Assembly: GCA_030407085.1 (NCBI GenBank)
Contig: CM059583.1
Location: forward strand, 25,270,001 to 25,334,000
Direction of reading: 5' to 3'
DNA: 64,000 bases
Origin: Trichopria drosophilae
Taxonomy: Eukaryota; Arthropoda; Insecta; Hymenoptera; Diapriidae
Part shown: in pieces, positions 35,800 to 49,144 of the stretch
Position numbering within the stretch: position 1 is the first letter of the stretch
Layout of the letters: every line of letters starts with the position of its first letter
Made by a program: the position numbers and the translations under genes
Notes under the pieces: model-generated
What the model was told of the DNA's origin: nothing
The model's input: only the letters and a program-made list of their open reading frames with translations
The model's database searches: none

Positions 35800-36984
35800 T
35801 ATTACACAAAAAGAATAGTCATATTTACCATTCCGAACGAGTAATCGTCAGCAAACCTACAGAAACTGAACATGTAATGTACTTTTCCTGGCCGCCGCTA
35901 GTGGCAGTAGCGACTGTCGCGGAGCTGCCGTAGCCGATTTCCTCGCTCGTTATAGAAATTGATTTCCATTAGATACATTAGTACACGATAGGGCGCATAT
36001 CCATAGCGAATAATATCATACATTACTTCTCGACATGTATTTAACACGTTTTTCTATATTATTTTACCCATTATTGATTGTGATTGCCTTTTTTTATATG
36101 CATTATCTTTTTTCGCTAAATTTTATAAATTTTGTGTCCAAAGTTGTTGTGTTTTTTACTTTTTGTTTGTTGTTGCTTTTTTTGTTTTTTCAGGGTAAAA
36201 TGCCAAAAAAAGTGTTACTACTATAGTCAGACGAGGGTCGAGGTGTGCGTAGAATAGCGACTCCATGGCGCTTGAGTCACCGCCCATCCGAGTGCAATGA
36301 CGCAGACCAAAGCCACCCGGCCTCGTCCAACGCACTCTTATCGTTTCCCTATCGCACGTTCGGCTTTTCTTCGTAATCATCCGAGTTCGAATAGCTGGCG
36401 TCGATATACCTGAGAAATAAAGCAGACACTTACGACCGTTTTAAAGCCGCCTATATAGAACGATATTGGAAACCTTTAGGATACCTGCTTTCATGCAAAC
36501 ATCGCATAGTCGTGGAACCTTATTTTCCCGCCATTTTCCTTTTTCTTAATTTTCTTGACTTTTATTTTATTGATAGATAAATTTAAATCGCTTTCTACTT
36601 TCACTTCACATTCTTAATTTATTTATTTTTCGATAGTCATAGAAGTTTCTTTGTTTTATTTCTATTTTTGTCTTTGTTTTTCTCTCTTTTAGAAAAGTAT
36701 TTTTTTATAATCATACTCTTTACACCTCTCCTAAAGTCTACACTAGATTTTTAAATCTAGGAACTACTTTGAAAACATCAGAGAATACTGATTGTCGGTT
36801 TCAAAATGTTAAATTTCAAAATTGCAGCTAAAAATACGTCGAATAGAATACATTTTTTGGAAAAAATGTTTGAAATAAAAGGTGATATTTAGACAAGAAC
36901 AATTATGAACATTATTTATGTAACGTTAATATAGTTTTAAAATGGTTTTGATTTATTCACTAACCGATTTTTCATTGTCGCTTT
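35800..36984. other. No gene recognised
   Basis: Two GC-richer patches at 35890-35960 and 36230-36420 contain CG-rich words but no domain or splice-bounded exon I can defend. The rest is AT-rich. Confidence 0.45.
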
Positions 36985-37270
36985 CTTGAGGCTGACGAAC
37001 TAATCCGTATAGCGGATTACCCCCCCCCCCCCCCCCACTACAGTGCCCATATTCCCGCATGTTCCTCTTCGATTCTCCCTTCCTCTCATAGTTGGAAATA
37101 TGATCGGTGTATGGGGAGTGGGAGAGCTTCAAGGGAGTAGAAGAGTAAATGCGCAGAGAATGGGGGGCCTAAGGTGTTTGGGGCGACATCATGCGGATTA
37201 GTTCCCTTAGAAAATGGCCTTAAGACATGGGACATGTGTTTCCATGCAGTAGCACAGGCAGTACCAGCCC
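36985..37270 (+). repeat. Dispersed repeat family A, copy 2
   Basis: It starts GAGGCTGACGAACTAATCCG and continues TATAGCGGATTAC, a C17 homopolymer at 37021-37037, CACTACAGTGCCC and a pyrimidine-rich stretch. It ends in GCAGTACCAGCC, close to the ACAGCACCAGCC end of copy 1 at 1622-1633. The matching beginning and end suggest a unit of about 240-285 bp. Confidence 0.65.
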
Positions 37271-39190
37271 CGCAATTTAATATTAATGACTTCTATTAAC
37301 TAAATCTTAACCCTATAATAAATGAATCTAACATATGTATTGTACGCCTTTACGAAATTTTCAAAACTGGCTGTAAATTCACACCATTTGGACTATTCAA
37401 AGTAAATAAAATTTATAAATATAAAAGAAAAATGAACATTTGCATGCAAATGATCCTTTTTGGTGACATTAAAGTTGCTTTTGGATTTTCAAAAAAGGTT
37501 TGCTTCAGGCGAAGTGCGTCTGTTTTCTTTTACAATAACGTTGCTGACCTTTTTTCTCTTTGTTCTTCATTTGCTTTTATTTGTTTCTGTTACTTAATTT
37601 TTTGCAATTAATTTGTTCAATGCCTGTGGCATTGACTTTTCCTTTGTTTCATATTCCCTTCACTTGCTATCGTTATTAACCTCTTCAGTGTCATTGGCGC
37701 ATATATGCGTCAAAACTCAAACTATCTAAAAGTACCGCAAGAAAATATATAATTCTATTATGCAAAATTCAATTTATATTTAAGAAAGTATCCAGTAAGA
37801 AAGAAAAATGTTCAAAAAACGATTAGATTTACCTGTCCTTTGGCGATTTCGGAATCCATGAAACTCAGGTTCCCAAAAACATAAAAAAAAAGGAAAACGT
37901 CTCTTCAACGTAACTTTAATTGCTACGTGGCTACTATTGTAAGTAAAACTGATATTCAAAGTTTGAAACTGTAATTTATTATTGAATTTTTTGTACTAGT
38001 AGTTTAATTTGTTCTTATGTTGTTTTATACTATTGTTTTGTGTTCTAACGTTAGTATGCGCTTTTTAATATTTTTATACACCTTTGTAATTATTAAAATG
38101 TAATTAATGTAAAACCTATTTCATAAACGAAATAATTTTACGAATCAATTACGTCTTACTTATTACGGGCTCTTAAGTTTCATACGTCGGATTTGATACT
38201 TTGAAAAACTGCCGTATGATATTGAATCTGCCTTATTGCATTTCAAAAAAACAAATTTCAGATTCGTAATCAGCAACGCAAAAATCATTGTTGTTGAATA
38301 TCTCGGCGTTAAAATGTTGAAATTTGTGACTGTAAGTAATTTTTAATTATTTAATTAGTGGGTATTATTTATGCTTACTTTAATGGTATTTTATCAACAT
38401 AAATTATACTATTTATTAAAAATTGTATTCCCGCCATTGAAAATAAAATTACCTTTTTATAAATTCTGATATTTCTTAAATTAAAATACTTCAATTAAAA
38501 AAATTAACTGCCATGTTGAATTTTCAAGTAATTAATTAGTAACGATCACATATTTATATTCTATTTACAAAACTCCATACAATCCTGATTATAACTAAAA
38601 TTTTTTAAAAATTGCCTTGATGGAATTTGAAAAAATTTTGTGGTTGGAATTTGATTTTGTTAAATTTCTTGAAAAAAATGTGAAGAGATTTAAAAAGCTG
38701 TTGATAATAAATTTTAGTTAGTAATTTTGATTACAAATTAATATAAATTTTGATAAATTAAAAATCTATGGACAAGATCTGTTTTTTGTAGTAAAATTTT
38801 CAATACATTTATCATTTTCCGCGCATTCAAAAAAGTGATATTTAATAATATGAAAAAAATGTCGTTTCATATAAATAATTTATTGGTACAAGTAGAAAGG
38901 AATTTTTTTATACTATGAAATCATGTTACCGCATTGTGATGGTTTTTTACGAAAAATTCAGTAACTTTTTTTGCAGGAGTTTAATAAAATCTTTCAATAA
39001 AAGTTTTATGGAGAAATTTGTGTTCTTTCAAATAACTATTCACTTGAATGTAAATAATTTGTTAGTGCATATTAAATCATTAAATTTGTCACTCTCGATA
39101 TTGTATAAATAAATGCCAATAAATTAAAAAAATTATTTCTGTAGTTTCCATTTAATCACTCGACGAAGATTTATTGTTGTAAAGAATCGA
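37271..39190. other. Gene-free AT-rich stretch
   Basis: No supported frame. Near 38255-38290 the reverse complement of GCTGATTACGAATCTG (the module seen at 19766) occurs next to GCGTTGC. Otherwise unremarkable. Confidence 0.5.
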
Positions 39191-39194
39191 TCGA

Positions 39195-39310
39195 TACTTC
39201 GAGTGAAGGTGGTTTGAAAATATACAATAATCAACTCATTTTGACGTTTCGACGACATACGTTGTCCTCTTCAGAAACTAGAAAAATATTTATCTGTTAT
39301 TAATTCACAA
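39195..39310 (-). mobile_element. Possible Penelope-like terminal motif, hammerhead-like
   Basis: Minus strand: CTGAAGA, then GGACA and TGTCGTC flanking a short loop, then GAAACGTC (39245-39280). CTGANGA / stem / GAAAC is the core order of hammerhead ribozymes, found in the repeats of Penelope-like retroelements. Stem II needs a bulge to form here, so catalysis is doubtful. No reverse transcriptase frame is nearby. Confidence 0.35.
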
Positions 39311-39690
39311 CAATTACATGAATACTTACGATTAAAACAAGTTTTTACATTCTTTGCAGAAAGTTGTAAGGAACAAAAGAACGATATTAGAGACAAAATT
39401 ATTATAACATTAATACATTTAACAACAAAACAAGGCATGTCACACATCTTTTCAAGAAAGCTTAAAAATACTCAATACTTTCCAAAGGAAAACAGTTATA
39501 TCTTTACATATGCGGACAAAGAAAATGTCACGGGAGCGTTGAATAAGAACACATTGACAAAATTAATTCTTTATTTTCTGATAGATACAAGTAACTATCA
39601 ATGGATCCAATAAAAACATTACAAAAAAGCACTCAAACAGGTGTTAAGAGGTGGAATCATAACAATTAGAGTTTGGTCAAAAATACACTT
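39311..39690. other. No gene recognised
   Basis: AT-rich sequence without a supported frame. It might be body sequence of the possible retroelement next to it, but nothing shows this. Confidence 0.4.
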
Positions 39691-39694
39691 ACAA

Positions 39695-40290
39695 TAGTCT
39701 TACTCGAACCAAATATCCATAAATATGATGTCGTCAGGAGCTCCTGACCCAAATAACACAATCCCTCACAGGATGTTCTGAGGAGCGCCTGAGGGAGTTC
39801 AAATGTCCGGTTCGCTGTTCTGAGGAAGCTCCTTCCCATACAAGATCGTCTTAGGATGTCCTTAGGACTTCTTGAGAAGCTCCCGATCAATATGTGATCT
39901 TGGTTTTCTAACCGATTGCAAACAAAACAAAGTTTCTTTGATAACCAATATTTCCGTGAAACCAATTAAATACACTGTGGGTCTTAACGGATACCCAAAC
40001 AACACAAGCCATCCCGGGATGTCCTGAGGTGCTCCTGAGGACATCCAAATGTCCGATTTTGACCCTCAGGAGCTCCTACCCATTCAACACAAGCCCGTCT
40101 TAGGATGCCTTCAAGAGTTCTTGAGAAGCTCCCGAGGGCCAAAATCGGACATTTGGACGTCCTCGGGGCCTGGGCATCTGTTAAGACACAAAGTGCATTC
40201 AGTTGGCTCATCGACATATTGGTTATCGAAGGGACTTTGTATTGTGTTCAATCGGTTAAAAGACGAAGATCCCGTATTGAAAATAATGTA
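39695..40290. repeat. Compound inverted and direct repeat
   Basis: Two layers are visible. First, 39895-39957 and 40207-40273 are reverse complements (both with AACCGATTG, AAAGT, CGATAACCAATAT or close variants). Second, a shorter inverted pair sits inside: CCAAATGTCCGATTTTG at 40046-40062 against CAAAATCGGACATTTGG at 40139-40155. The word family AGGAGCTCCTGA / CTTGAGAAGCTCCCGA / GTCTTAGGATG also recurs as direct repeats between 39735 and 40130. The overlapping frames in this interval (60-99 codons) are translations of these repeats on both strands. Confidence 0.65.
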
Positions 40291-43200
40291 GACCTTTTGA
40301 AAAAAATAAGTAATTTAGTAATACCAGAAGATCATATGTTGGTATCGGTTTTTCACGTCTAACTCGTTTTGCTCAATAGTTACGCGATAATCATGTCTAA
40401 AAAAGTTGCTAAGTTTAAAAAACAAAGAATTTAACCCTTCGTACATTACGCTTACACCCAAATTCGACTTTTTTTTAATTTATTGTTTAACTGGCGGAAT
40501 CGCCCTTTTACATAGTTTTTGCATATAATCAATTTTAAGATTTGCGAGAGCTGCACCTCGTCTTAAGAGATGGCGCCATCCTTGTTTGTTTTTTTTTCTT
40601 TCACATTTATGTATGAAGGAACTGCAGAAACCTAGCTTAGAGATTAGAGTTATTTTCTTTCCAGGCATTTTGTACGTTTTGTGCTATTTTTAGCGAAAAT
40701 TTCACTTTCCCTTTGACAGTCTTTATTTACATATATATTTTAAAGACATTAATGATTTATTTCTTAGCTTTCAATTACAATTAGCTTTCTTTCGATGGAA
40801 ATTTTTTTTATTTTGTTTCTCATTTTTTTTTTTAATTTTAAATAAGTGAACATTCTTTTTTGTTAAACATTCTTTAAGAACATTCTTTATTTTGTAAAAA
40901 GGCCTTTCAGGCGGTTTATTTGAATAAATTTTTTATTATATACAGCAAGAAACATTTATAGTGATACCATTTGACGATTATAAAAAATAATTCTTTCTAG
41001 AGTAAACAAACCTTAATATTATTCCGTTTACTATTTCCCGATTCTTAAATAAACAGTAGAGCACATACCTTCAAATCTACTGCAATTTTAGACCTAAATA
41101 CTTGCTCGAAATATTCCTTTAGGGAAAGTAGTTATGGTATGGTATATTTTACAACATATTCACTATAAAAGTAGCATAGAGCCAACGACAGCTTGTCACG
41201 TTGTTAATACTACTATTATTATATGTTACGACTATTTCTACCTTTTTCAATGTTTTTATTAACTCTTTTTTCTACTCTGCGTATATTTTCTTTGTTACCA
41301 CTACACTTAAACTAGTTCTTACGAAAAAAAAGTTTACTCAAGACTGGCACAAAAATATAGAGAAAAAATATTTAATTAATAGAAATTTATTATTATTTAA
41401 ATATTATGACATGAATTTGTACACTCGTAGCTTCGCCGCGAACTATGTCTTATTTTTCCAATTTACGACAAACCAATTCTATTTTTTTTACATTTTTTAT
41501 TACATTTACAAATCTATTTTATCAATAATTAGATTTGAAAAACAACCCATGTTATTAAGAAATTGCATTGGACATATTAATGGACACAGAAAAATGGATG
41601 ACATTTTTAATCGCTGGCATTTGCGTTGCACAAATTGCACCGGTTATTATAAACAAAAGAAATAGAGAAAGTAAGAGGGTATCGTGGCAACCTGCGCAGT
41701 AGGAAAATGCGGCTGCGTATTGCCAGGCTTCAACGCCCGCCATCGTTGTATGAAGCTGTAAAAGCCTCGGCTATATTTAACGCTGGTCGACACCGCTAAT
41801 CTCATTCCTGCTGACGATTTTCTACGTGCGGGTCCATTCTCGCAACATGAACTTCAATTTGCGAAATCTCACGACCTGTGGTGTACAAAAGAAAAAGAAT
41901 TTCGAATTCCCAGGTGAAGTTGATTAAAAAAAATTTTCAAAAATTCTGGAAGTGGCTTTTCGTCATCTTCCTTCTTTCAATCCTGGTTTTACCTGCAAGC
42001 AATAGTCATTGTTTCGTTATTTCATTGTTAAAGTCGTTCCGCCTTTTTTTGGGAAATTTTGTTACAATACTGAGTTACATTGTCATTTGGTAATTGAAGG
42101 GTGGTGGTTGACCTATTTCGGTTCATTTGAACAATCCTGTTTTTGTTTGCGAGACAATACATTTAAAAAGCAGGTCACATACGTCCCTTTTTAACTCTGA
42201 ACGTAGATTGCAAAGTAAGTAAATTTAAAAAGTCGAAATTATTAAGAATTTGTAATTATCAAAAAGTAATGAAGGGCAGATGAAAAAAGAAAGAACAGAG
42301 TTAAAGAAATGTATAAAAAACTGCAATAGAGGAAAAATTCATGAACAATATAAAATATGAAAACAAATATGTCGCAAATGTATGATAGTGTAATAATAAA
42401 TTTAAAAATTATAACACAAACAGGAAATGTGTAAAAATCATAAAAAGGAGAAATACATTCAAGCATATGAAAAAAAGAAAAAGTCCCTAAATTCAGGGAG
42501 AAGGGGGTAAATAATAAATTGATATAAGAAATGAAAACACATAAGTAAAGTAAAATAAAAAGATGAAACAAAAATATTGAAGAATTTAAAAAAGAGATTA
42601 AAAAATGAAAACAAAATGCCAGAAAAATACACAATAGAGGGGAATTTTTGGGAAAAAATTCCGTATTTAAAAATACTTTTTGACTATTACTTTTTTAATA
42701 ATAATGAAAATTAAAAAATGTTAAATGAGAACAAAGAAAGAAACATTTTTTAAGAAATCACTAAATTTAAAAATTGAACCAAAAATTAGCATTGCTATAA
42801 CTGCTGAAAATTGTTTGTCATATTTACTAAAAAACTTTTCAGAATCTTCAAAAACGATACAAAAATCTAGTACAGAACAATCGGCAACTGCGCAATGCAA
42901 CATCGCAGAAAATCGACGTCCCAGTTCAATTTGGAAAAACCCGTGAAACGTCTCTTTATATTATCCGGTGTTATTGTGACATAAATCGTTTAATAAACAA
43001 TTAACCGACGTCTCGCCCGAGATAAAAAAAACGCTAATTAGAATTCGATTTGCTGCACGGCACTCGAGTAACTTTCGCTTTTGTCGAGGCTCCGCGTTCG
43101 GTAATGAAATGGGGAATGGCGACGCAACTGGAGACTAAAGAAACGTCCTAGTTATATAGTAACAACGAGGTTGTTTAGCGATAAGGGCCCTGTGCTGCAA

Positions 43201-43554
43201 TAATAATGGAACTTGCATAGATGCACCGAGTGCGCGCGACGAAAGCCTCGACGAGGCACTGAATGCATAGATGATGATTATTCAAATGACGCTCTATTAT
43301 AATATTTTTCGCGTTTTTTCCGGGACAATAGATCGTTCGAATTTCGTGGTACGAAATGTAAATCGTGTTTTTTTTAGTGACATTTAAGAGAGAAAAATTA
43401 TTCCATAACAATGTAAAAATTACTTCAAGAATACGTAGGAAATAACGAAAAAGCCTTTTTTGTTTGTGATATATCGGAAAGAACTTGCCTGTACTTGAGA
43501 AGCTCCTCCTTCCCTCACGAGCAACATAACCCTTCATAAAACATGTCATTGCCC
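40291..43554. other. Gene-free interval with one dispersed repeat copy
   Basis: No recognisable gene. Frames at 41201-41665 (154 codons, Phe/Tyr/Leu-rich), 42242-42634 (130 codons, hydrophobic) and 43175-43567 (130 codons, minus) lack any known domain and fit composition bias. GC-richer patches at 41680-41880 and 42990-43260 could be conserved non-coding elements. Confidence 0.4.
41020..41310 (+). repeat. Dispersed diverged repeat, copy 2
   Basis: It matches 34690-35050 through the landmarks TTCCGTTTACTATTT, GTCACGTTGTTAATACTACT, ATTATTATATGTTACGACTA and CTACCTTTTTCAATG. Part of the 154-codon frame at 41201-41665 lies on it, which argues against that frame being a gene. Confidence 0.6.
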
Positions 43555-45400
43555 GAGCATTCAACATCTGAGTACTTCATCTAATGTGACTTGGTGTATG
43601 GTACTTCATCACCTGCAATTCAAAGTTTGTGTACTTCATCATCTGGACACTTCATTTAATGTGACCCAGTACAGGTCTACGGTTATTTATTCTCTCGGAA
43701 ACTTTATTATGAATACTTTCTTTATTATGAGTCTCTTCACCAGGTAAACATGTTACCATTTTAGCACTTCATCGACTACAGTACATCAGCGTCCGTCTAT
43801 TTTCTCGCCTGAAATGCTTCGTCGCGTAGACACTTTATTTATAATATGTCTAGGTCTGGTTTAAGGACGCTTTTATTATCTAGAGCACAAGCACGTTTGA
43901 AGACTTTATTATATAGATATGTCATTGTCTCAGTACTTCATTATCTGGAGGCTTCATTTAATGTGGCAAGATATTGGGTACTTCATCAACTGGAGTATGG
44001 ACATTCATCGTTCGGAATGCTTCGTCGTCTGGGCACTTCATTTAATATGGTCTAAGGACGTTTTTATTGCTTTGTGTACTTCATCGTTTAGAGGTTTCAT
44101 CATTTAGACGTGTCATTGTTTGGGTACTTCATCATCTGGAGGCTTCATGTAATGTGGCAAATATTGTGTATTTCATTGACTGGAGTACCTCAACGTCTGT
44201 GTACTCCATCGTTTGAAACGGTTCCTCGTCTGAGGAGTTCACTTAATATGTAGGTTTGGGTTAAGGACGCTTTTATTATCTGGAGTACTTCATCTTTTGA
44301 AAACGTCATTTAGGCATGTATGGGTACCTCAATATCTGGAGGCTTTGTTTAATTTAGTTATGTCTTAAGTACTCCATCGATTGGCGTAATTCAGCTCATC
44401 TGGGCACTTCATTTAATGTGCAAATGTTTATGTCTAGGATACTTGAATGCCTATATTCTTTATTGTCTGACCTGATTAGTTTTGGTATAGAACACTTTAT
44501 TATATGAAGTAATATATCTTGGTTATTTAATCTAGACTTGCCATCATCATTCGGACACTTCATCGATTGAAGTACTTCAACGAATATACACTGTTTTGAC
44601 TTGTATGCTTCATCGCGGTTGTCTCGAATTCCTCATCATCTCAGCACTTCATGTAATGTATAAGAGGTCTAGAACACTTCATTATCTGATGTACTTCGTC
44701 ATTTGGACACATTTTTTGCGCATGTCATTAGCCAAGCACTCAACATCTGGATACTTTATTTTATATACTAAGGTGTATGACTAGATGTACGATGCTTCCT
44801 TATATGAAGTACTTCAACAAACACCTTCAACGTGGAGTGTTTCATAGTTCAGATGTTTATTTCTGGAGTGCTTTATAGTCTGAGCACTTCTTTTAATATT
44901 ACCACATGTCTAGATCTGTAATACTTCGTTGTCTGGAGTAGTTGATTATTTGCTCACTTCGCCCTCTGAACATGCCAGTACCCGTATTCTGTAAGTCGGT
45001 ATTACGAATAACGTCGACGTTACTGTCGATAACGACAATATCCTGGACCGTGGTTGGTTGGAATTGTCATAACGTCGACGTTATTCGTAATAACGAGTTA
45101 CAGAATACGGGCACAGGGTTCTTATCGTCTATGTACTTCGTTTACTATGACTAGGTTTACTACAGAACACCCCATTATCTGTATTATTTCATCTTATTTC
45201 ACTCCGTCATCTAGTCCCGTTATCACTCGGATACTTCATCGACTGAAGAACCTCAATGCTTATACACTTCGTCATCTGAGCACTTCATTGAACATAGTGA
45301 TGTCCAGCTTTGGAATATTCCATCGTCTAGGGTCGAGTGTTTGTGGTCTGGATACTTCATTTAATGTGACAACTCGGCGGATGTTCTTCGAAGGTTATCT
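43555..45400 (+). repeat. Hierarchical degenerate minisatellite
   Basis: Two short words alternate irregularly throughout: variants of GTACTTCATCATCTGGA and of CACTTCATTTAATGTG. A longer order is superimposed: TTCATCGACTGGAGTAC followed by CAACGTCTG and TTAAGGACGCTTTTATTATCTGG recurs at steps of about 190-215 bp (near 43768, 43982, 44171, with later decayed copies near 44567 and 45225). Frames are not maintained and stops are frequent, so it is not protein coding. A short MITE (44981-45111) is inserted. Confidence 0.75.
44981..45111. mobile_element. 131 bp MITE inserted in the minisatellite
   Basis: CCCGTATTCTGTAAGTCGGT at the left faces ACGAGTTACAGAATACGGG at the right. Pairing continues through ATTACGAATAACGTCGACGTTA and its complement, leaving only a short central loop, so nearly all of it can fold into one hairpin. 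Outer bases are TA on the left and CA on the right, possibly a decayed TA duplication. It has no reading frame. Confidence 0.8.
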
Positions 45401-45459
45401 TTTTTTTACGGCTCTATGGTTTCCTCCTATCTATTTGTCATACAGTAGTTAATAATTCA

Positions 45460-45710
45460 CGTTAAATGAAGTATCTCAACAATGAAGGGCTCAGTTGTCG
45501 AAGTACCCGGGCAATGATATTTCTAGAATACGAAGCATCCCAAGCGATGAGACGAAAGATCAAGTGTCACAGACGATGAAAAGTCCAGACGAAGTACTTC
45601 TGAAGTCATATCCAGATAATTAAGTGTTCAAATTGTGTAGATCCGCAGACGATGAGCCAGAGGAAAAAGTGTAGAAGACGATGAAATGCAGATAATATTC
45701 TGTCAATGAA
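45460..45710 (-). repeat. Opposite-orientation tail of the minisatellite
   Basis: Words such as TTAAATGAAGTATCTC, AGACGATGAAAAGTCCAGACG, CGAAGTACTTC and AGACGATGAAATGCAG are reverse complements of the ACTTCATCGTCTGG-type words of 43555-45400. The change of polarity lies between about 45400 and 45460. Confidence 0.65.
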
Positions 45711-47719
45711 TCATTCAAAAGGAATACAAGGAAATTAATTTAGAACGAAATATTTTTCTGTTATGCGGTTACTTTTTACACGGTTTCTTATAATCAGTCC
45801 ATCAAATTGGTTGACATAAAGAATACTTAATGTCATGTTTATACTTGTACAGTAAGAAGTAAACATAAAACCCAATTTTTAAATATGAAATAACTTTCAG
45901 AAGAGGATTTTTCAGACTCTTATACCTTCGAAGTTGCAACTATGTTATTAATAACTGCAACTTATTTGCGCAGTAAAGTCTGCTAGAAGACTCATAACTT
46001 TCCTGTTTTCAAAAACACACGTCACTATTATTCGAACTGACGTACTTGGACGAGGATATCGAACACGTCAAATTCTATAAGACCACTAAAAATTCGTCTT
46101 TTCAACCGAGTCTCGTGCTTCCCTCCGACGTTTGTCGAAAACATCAGCCAGGCGCCCACATAGTTTGGTTTCCTCGAAAGTAGAGTAATTACCGACTCAC
46201 CGGTACACAAAGAGCGGGGCAATTCTTCGTTTTGAGTGTGAAACTCGCGTCTGACAGGGCCGATAAACGTGTACGCCACTGATTTAACGGTATTTAGCGT
46301 TTATTAGCCCCGGGAGCAAATACGAAATTAATTTAGCTTCGAAACGCGGAAACGGACTCGTCTTTAACGGAATCGGCCAAATCGAGAAAGCTTCGGGATT
46401 CCCCTCCCATTTTTTCGGTCGCTCCGAGTTCAACAATCTACATGTGTATACACGTTCTCGTTGTCACTTGCTAGCCTCTGGAAGGTCGAGGTCGTTGACT
46501 GGTGGCTGCGCGCATGTACGTACGTATATACACGACACGAGACTTTATACGACGGGGACGGGGAATCCCCCACCTAACTGCGCGCCACGAAAACGTCGAG
46601 CATGAGCAATGAAGAAATCGTCGACTGGCGTGGGAGGAGTGGATGAAACAGCAAATGGGAGAGGAGTGATGGATAAAGAGAGAGAGTAGAGGAGTGGGAG
46701 AAGAGTATCAGAGCTTTCACGGCATCAATTCCGGATAAAAAGCTCCGGCGGAAATTCGCGCTGAAGGACGTTCACTTTCTTCTTTGTGCCGCCTCCCTAG
46801 TGATTATCACCTTCAGCGTATATTCGCTTTATGTTTTCGATCTTTGTGTAGGAAACCTATTGGAGGATACGTCGTTCAACGCTTATTTCGTGTTTTCTAA
46901 ATAGTGCTAAATGTTGTCGTAACTTCGTCTTTGTTAGCACGGTAATTAGTCGTGGATGACCAATGTAATACGTCAACTGAGCATTCATGGCAGAATATAC
47001 TGCTCATTTTGAATTATTCGTTTTTTTCTTGAATACCCAGTAACTTCAAAATGTGTACTGCGTTGAATAATATATAACTGGCGATACGAAGACAGAAAAC
47101 TGCTCAGAAAAAGCTCTTAAAGTGATCTTTTAGACGACTTATGCTTCGACTTTAAGAGTTCCGTAAAAACAAACACTCACTCTAAAGTAAACAATTGCAC
47201 CGCCGCGGTTTTCTGTTGGTCCCTGGGTTACTGTTATTGTTATGTTGACCAGGGGCCAACGAAAACGACGCGTAAGACCTCTTGATCGTCGGTGGTTCAA
47301 TTACATTCGAAAGAATTATAAATTTAATTTCTCTGTACTTTCAAGAATGTCACACGAGCTTATTTATTCGCACGCTATCTAGTGTCTTTTGAATAAACAT
47401 TAAAAAATAAGATTGTCACATGTTCTTGTTGAAGAATTGTTGTTCTTGCTTCCAGAGGTCTGGAAGGACACAAAATTCCCATCTCTATTCTATTAGGCGA
47501 TTATATTAACGAATTAGCAATGGGTGACGACTCGACGATAGTGCTGCCCCTTGTACAATTGTGTAGTTTTTATGAACTCTCTATCTCTTAGGCGTCTATA
47601 GAGCGAGTTTTTCTGTAATGAGAAGAACATAGAAAAAAAAACTCGTACGGTATCTTGTATTTTACATTCTGCTTCTAAAATTAAATTTTAAGTAGGTTTG
47701 TTACATTGTCGAGCAATAA
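45711..47719. other. No recognised gene; GC-richer part at 46020-46830
   Basis: The interval 46020-46830 has more CG dinucleotides and an 83-codon minus-strand frame (46028-46279) without a recognisable domain. It could hold a promoter or untranslated exon, but nothing specific supports that. The remainder is ordinary AT-rich sequence. Confidence 0.4.
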
Positions 47720-47723
47720 TTAA

Positions 47724-47954
47724 CCCTTAGTTCCGACGGCTATTTTAGAGCCTTTTCCTCCCACTACTAGGTCAAATATGCCCTGCCGTTTGAATGCTTA
47801 CAGTTGTGCAATATATAAAGTACAATTCGAATTTTCTCTGGGTCGAAAACGACCCATGCGTCGGGATTAAGGGTTAAGAATTTTCAAACAGCAGGACATA
47901 TTTTATCCAGGTAGTGGGAGGAAAAGCCCTTAAAATAGTCGTCGGAACTAAGGG
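47724..47954. mobile_element. TTAA-flanked piggyBac-like MITE, 231 bp
   Basis: It starts CCCTTAGTTCCGACGGCTAT and ends with the near-perfect reverse complement, with TTAA at 47720-47723 and 47955-47958. An inner CGTCGGGATTAAGGGTTAA near 47857-47875 is a second terminus of the same kind, and the words around it (CAAACGGCAGGGCATATTTGAC and its mirror) suggest nesting or partial duplication. No coding capacity. Confidence 0.85.
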
Positions 47955-47958
47955 TTAA

Positions 47959-49144
<1,186 letters not shown>

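Noticed and set aside
35886..35910. CCGCTAGTGGCAG, like a CTCF insulator site
   Set aside because: It is one base shorter than the CTCF core consensus in its centre and is a single occurrence.
39666..40362. Overlapping 60-99 codon frames on both strands with similar translated pieces (YWLSK...CFVCNRL and YWLSK...CIVFNRL)
   Set aside because: The similarity is explained by the inverted DNA repeat that underlies both strands, not by a protein family.
41201..41665. 154-codon plus-strand frame, aromatic and Leu-rich
   Set aside because: Its start overlaps a dispersed repeat (also at 34690-35050), the composition follows the T-rich strand and no domain is recognised.
42242..42634. 130-codon hydrophobic minus-strand frame
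   Set aside because: The plus strand is A-rich, which yields Phe/Leu/Ile frames on the minus strand by composition alone.
43175..43567. 130-codon minus-strand frame
   Set aside because: No recognisable domain or motif; it remains possible as an unknown exon but there is no positive support.
43555..45400. Repeat array considered as a CRISPR-like array
   Set aside because: Repeats are degenerate, spacing is irregular, there are no unique uniform spacers, and the window is eukaryotic.
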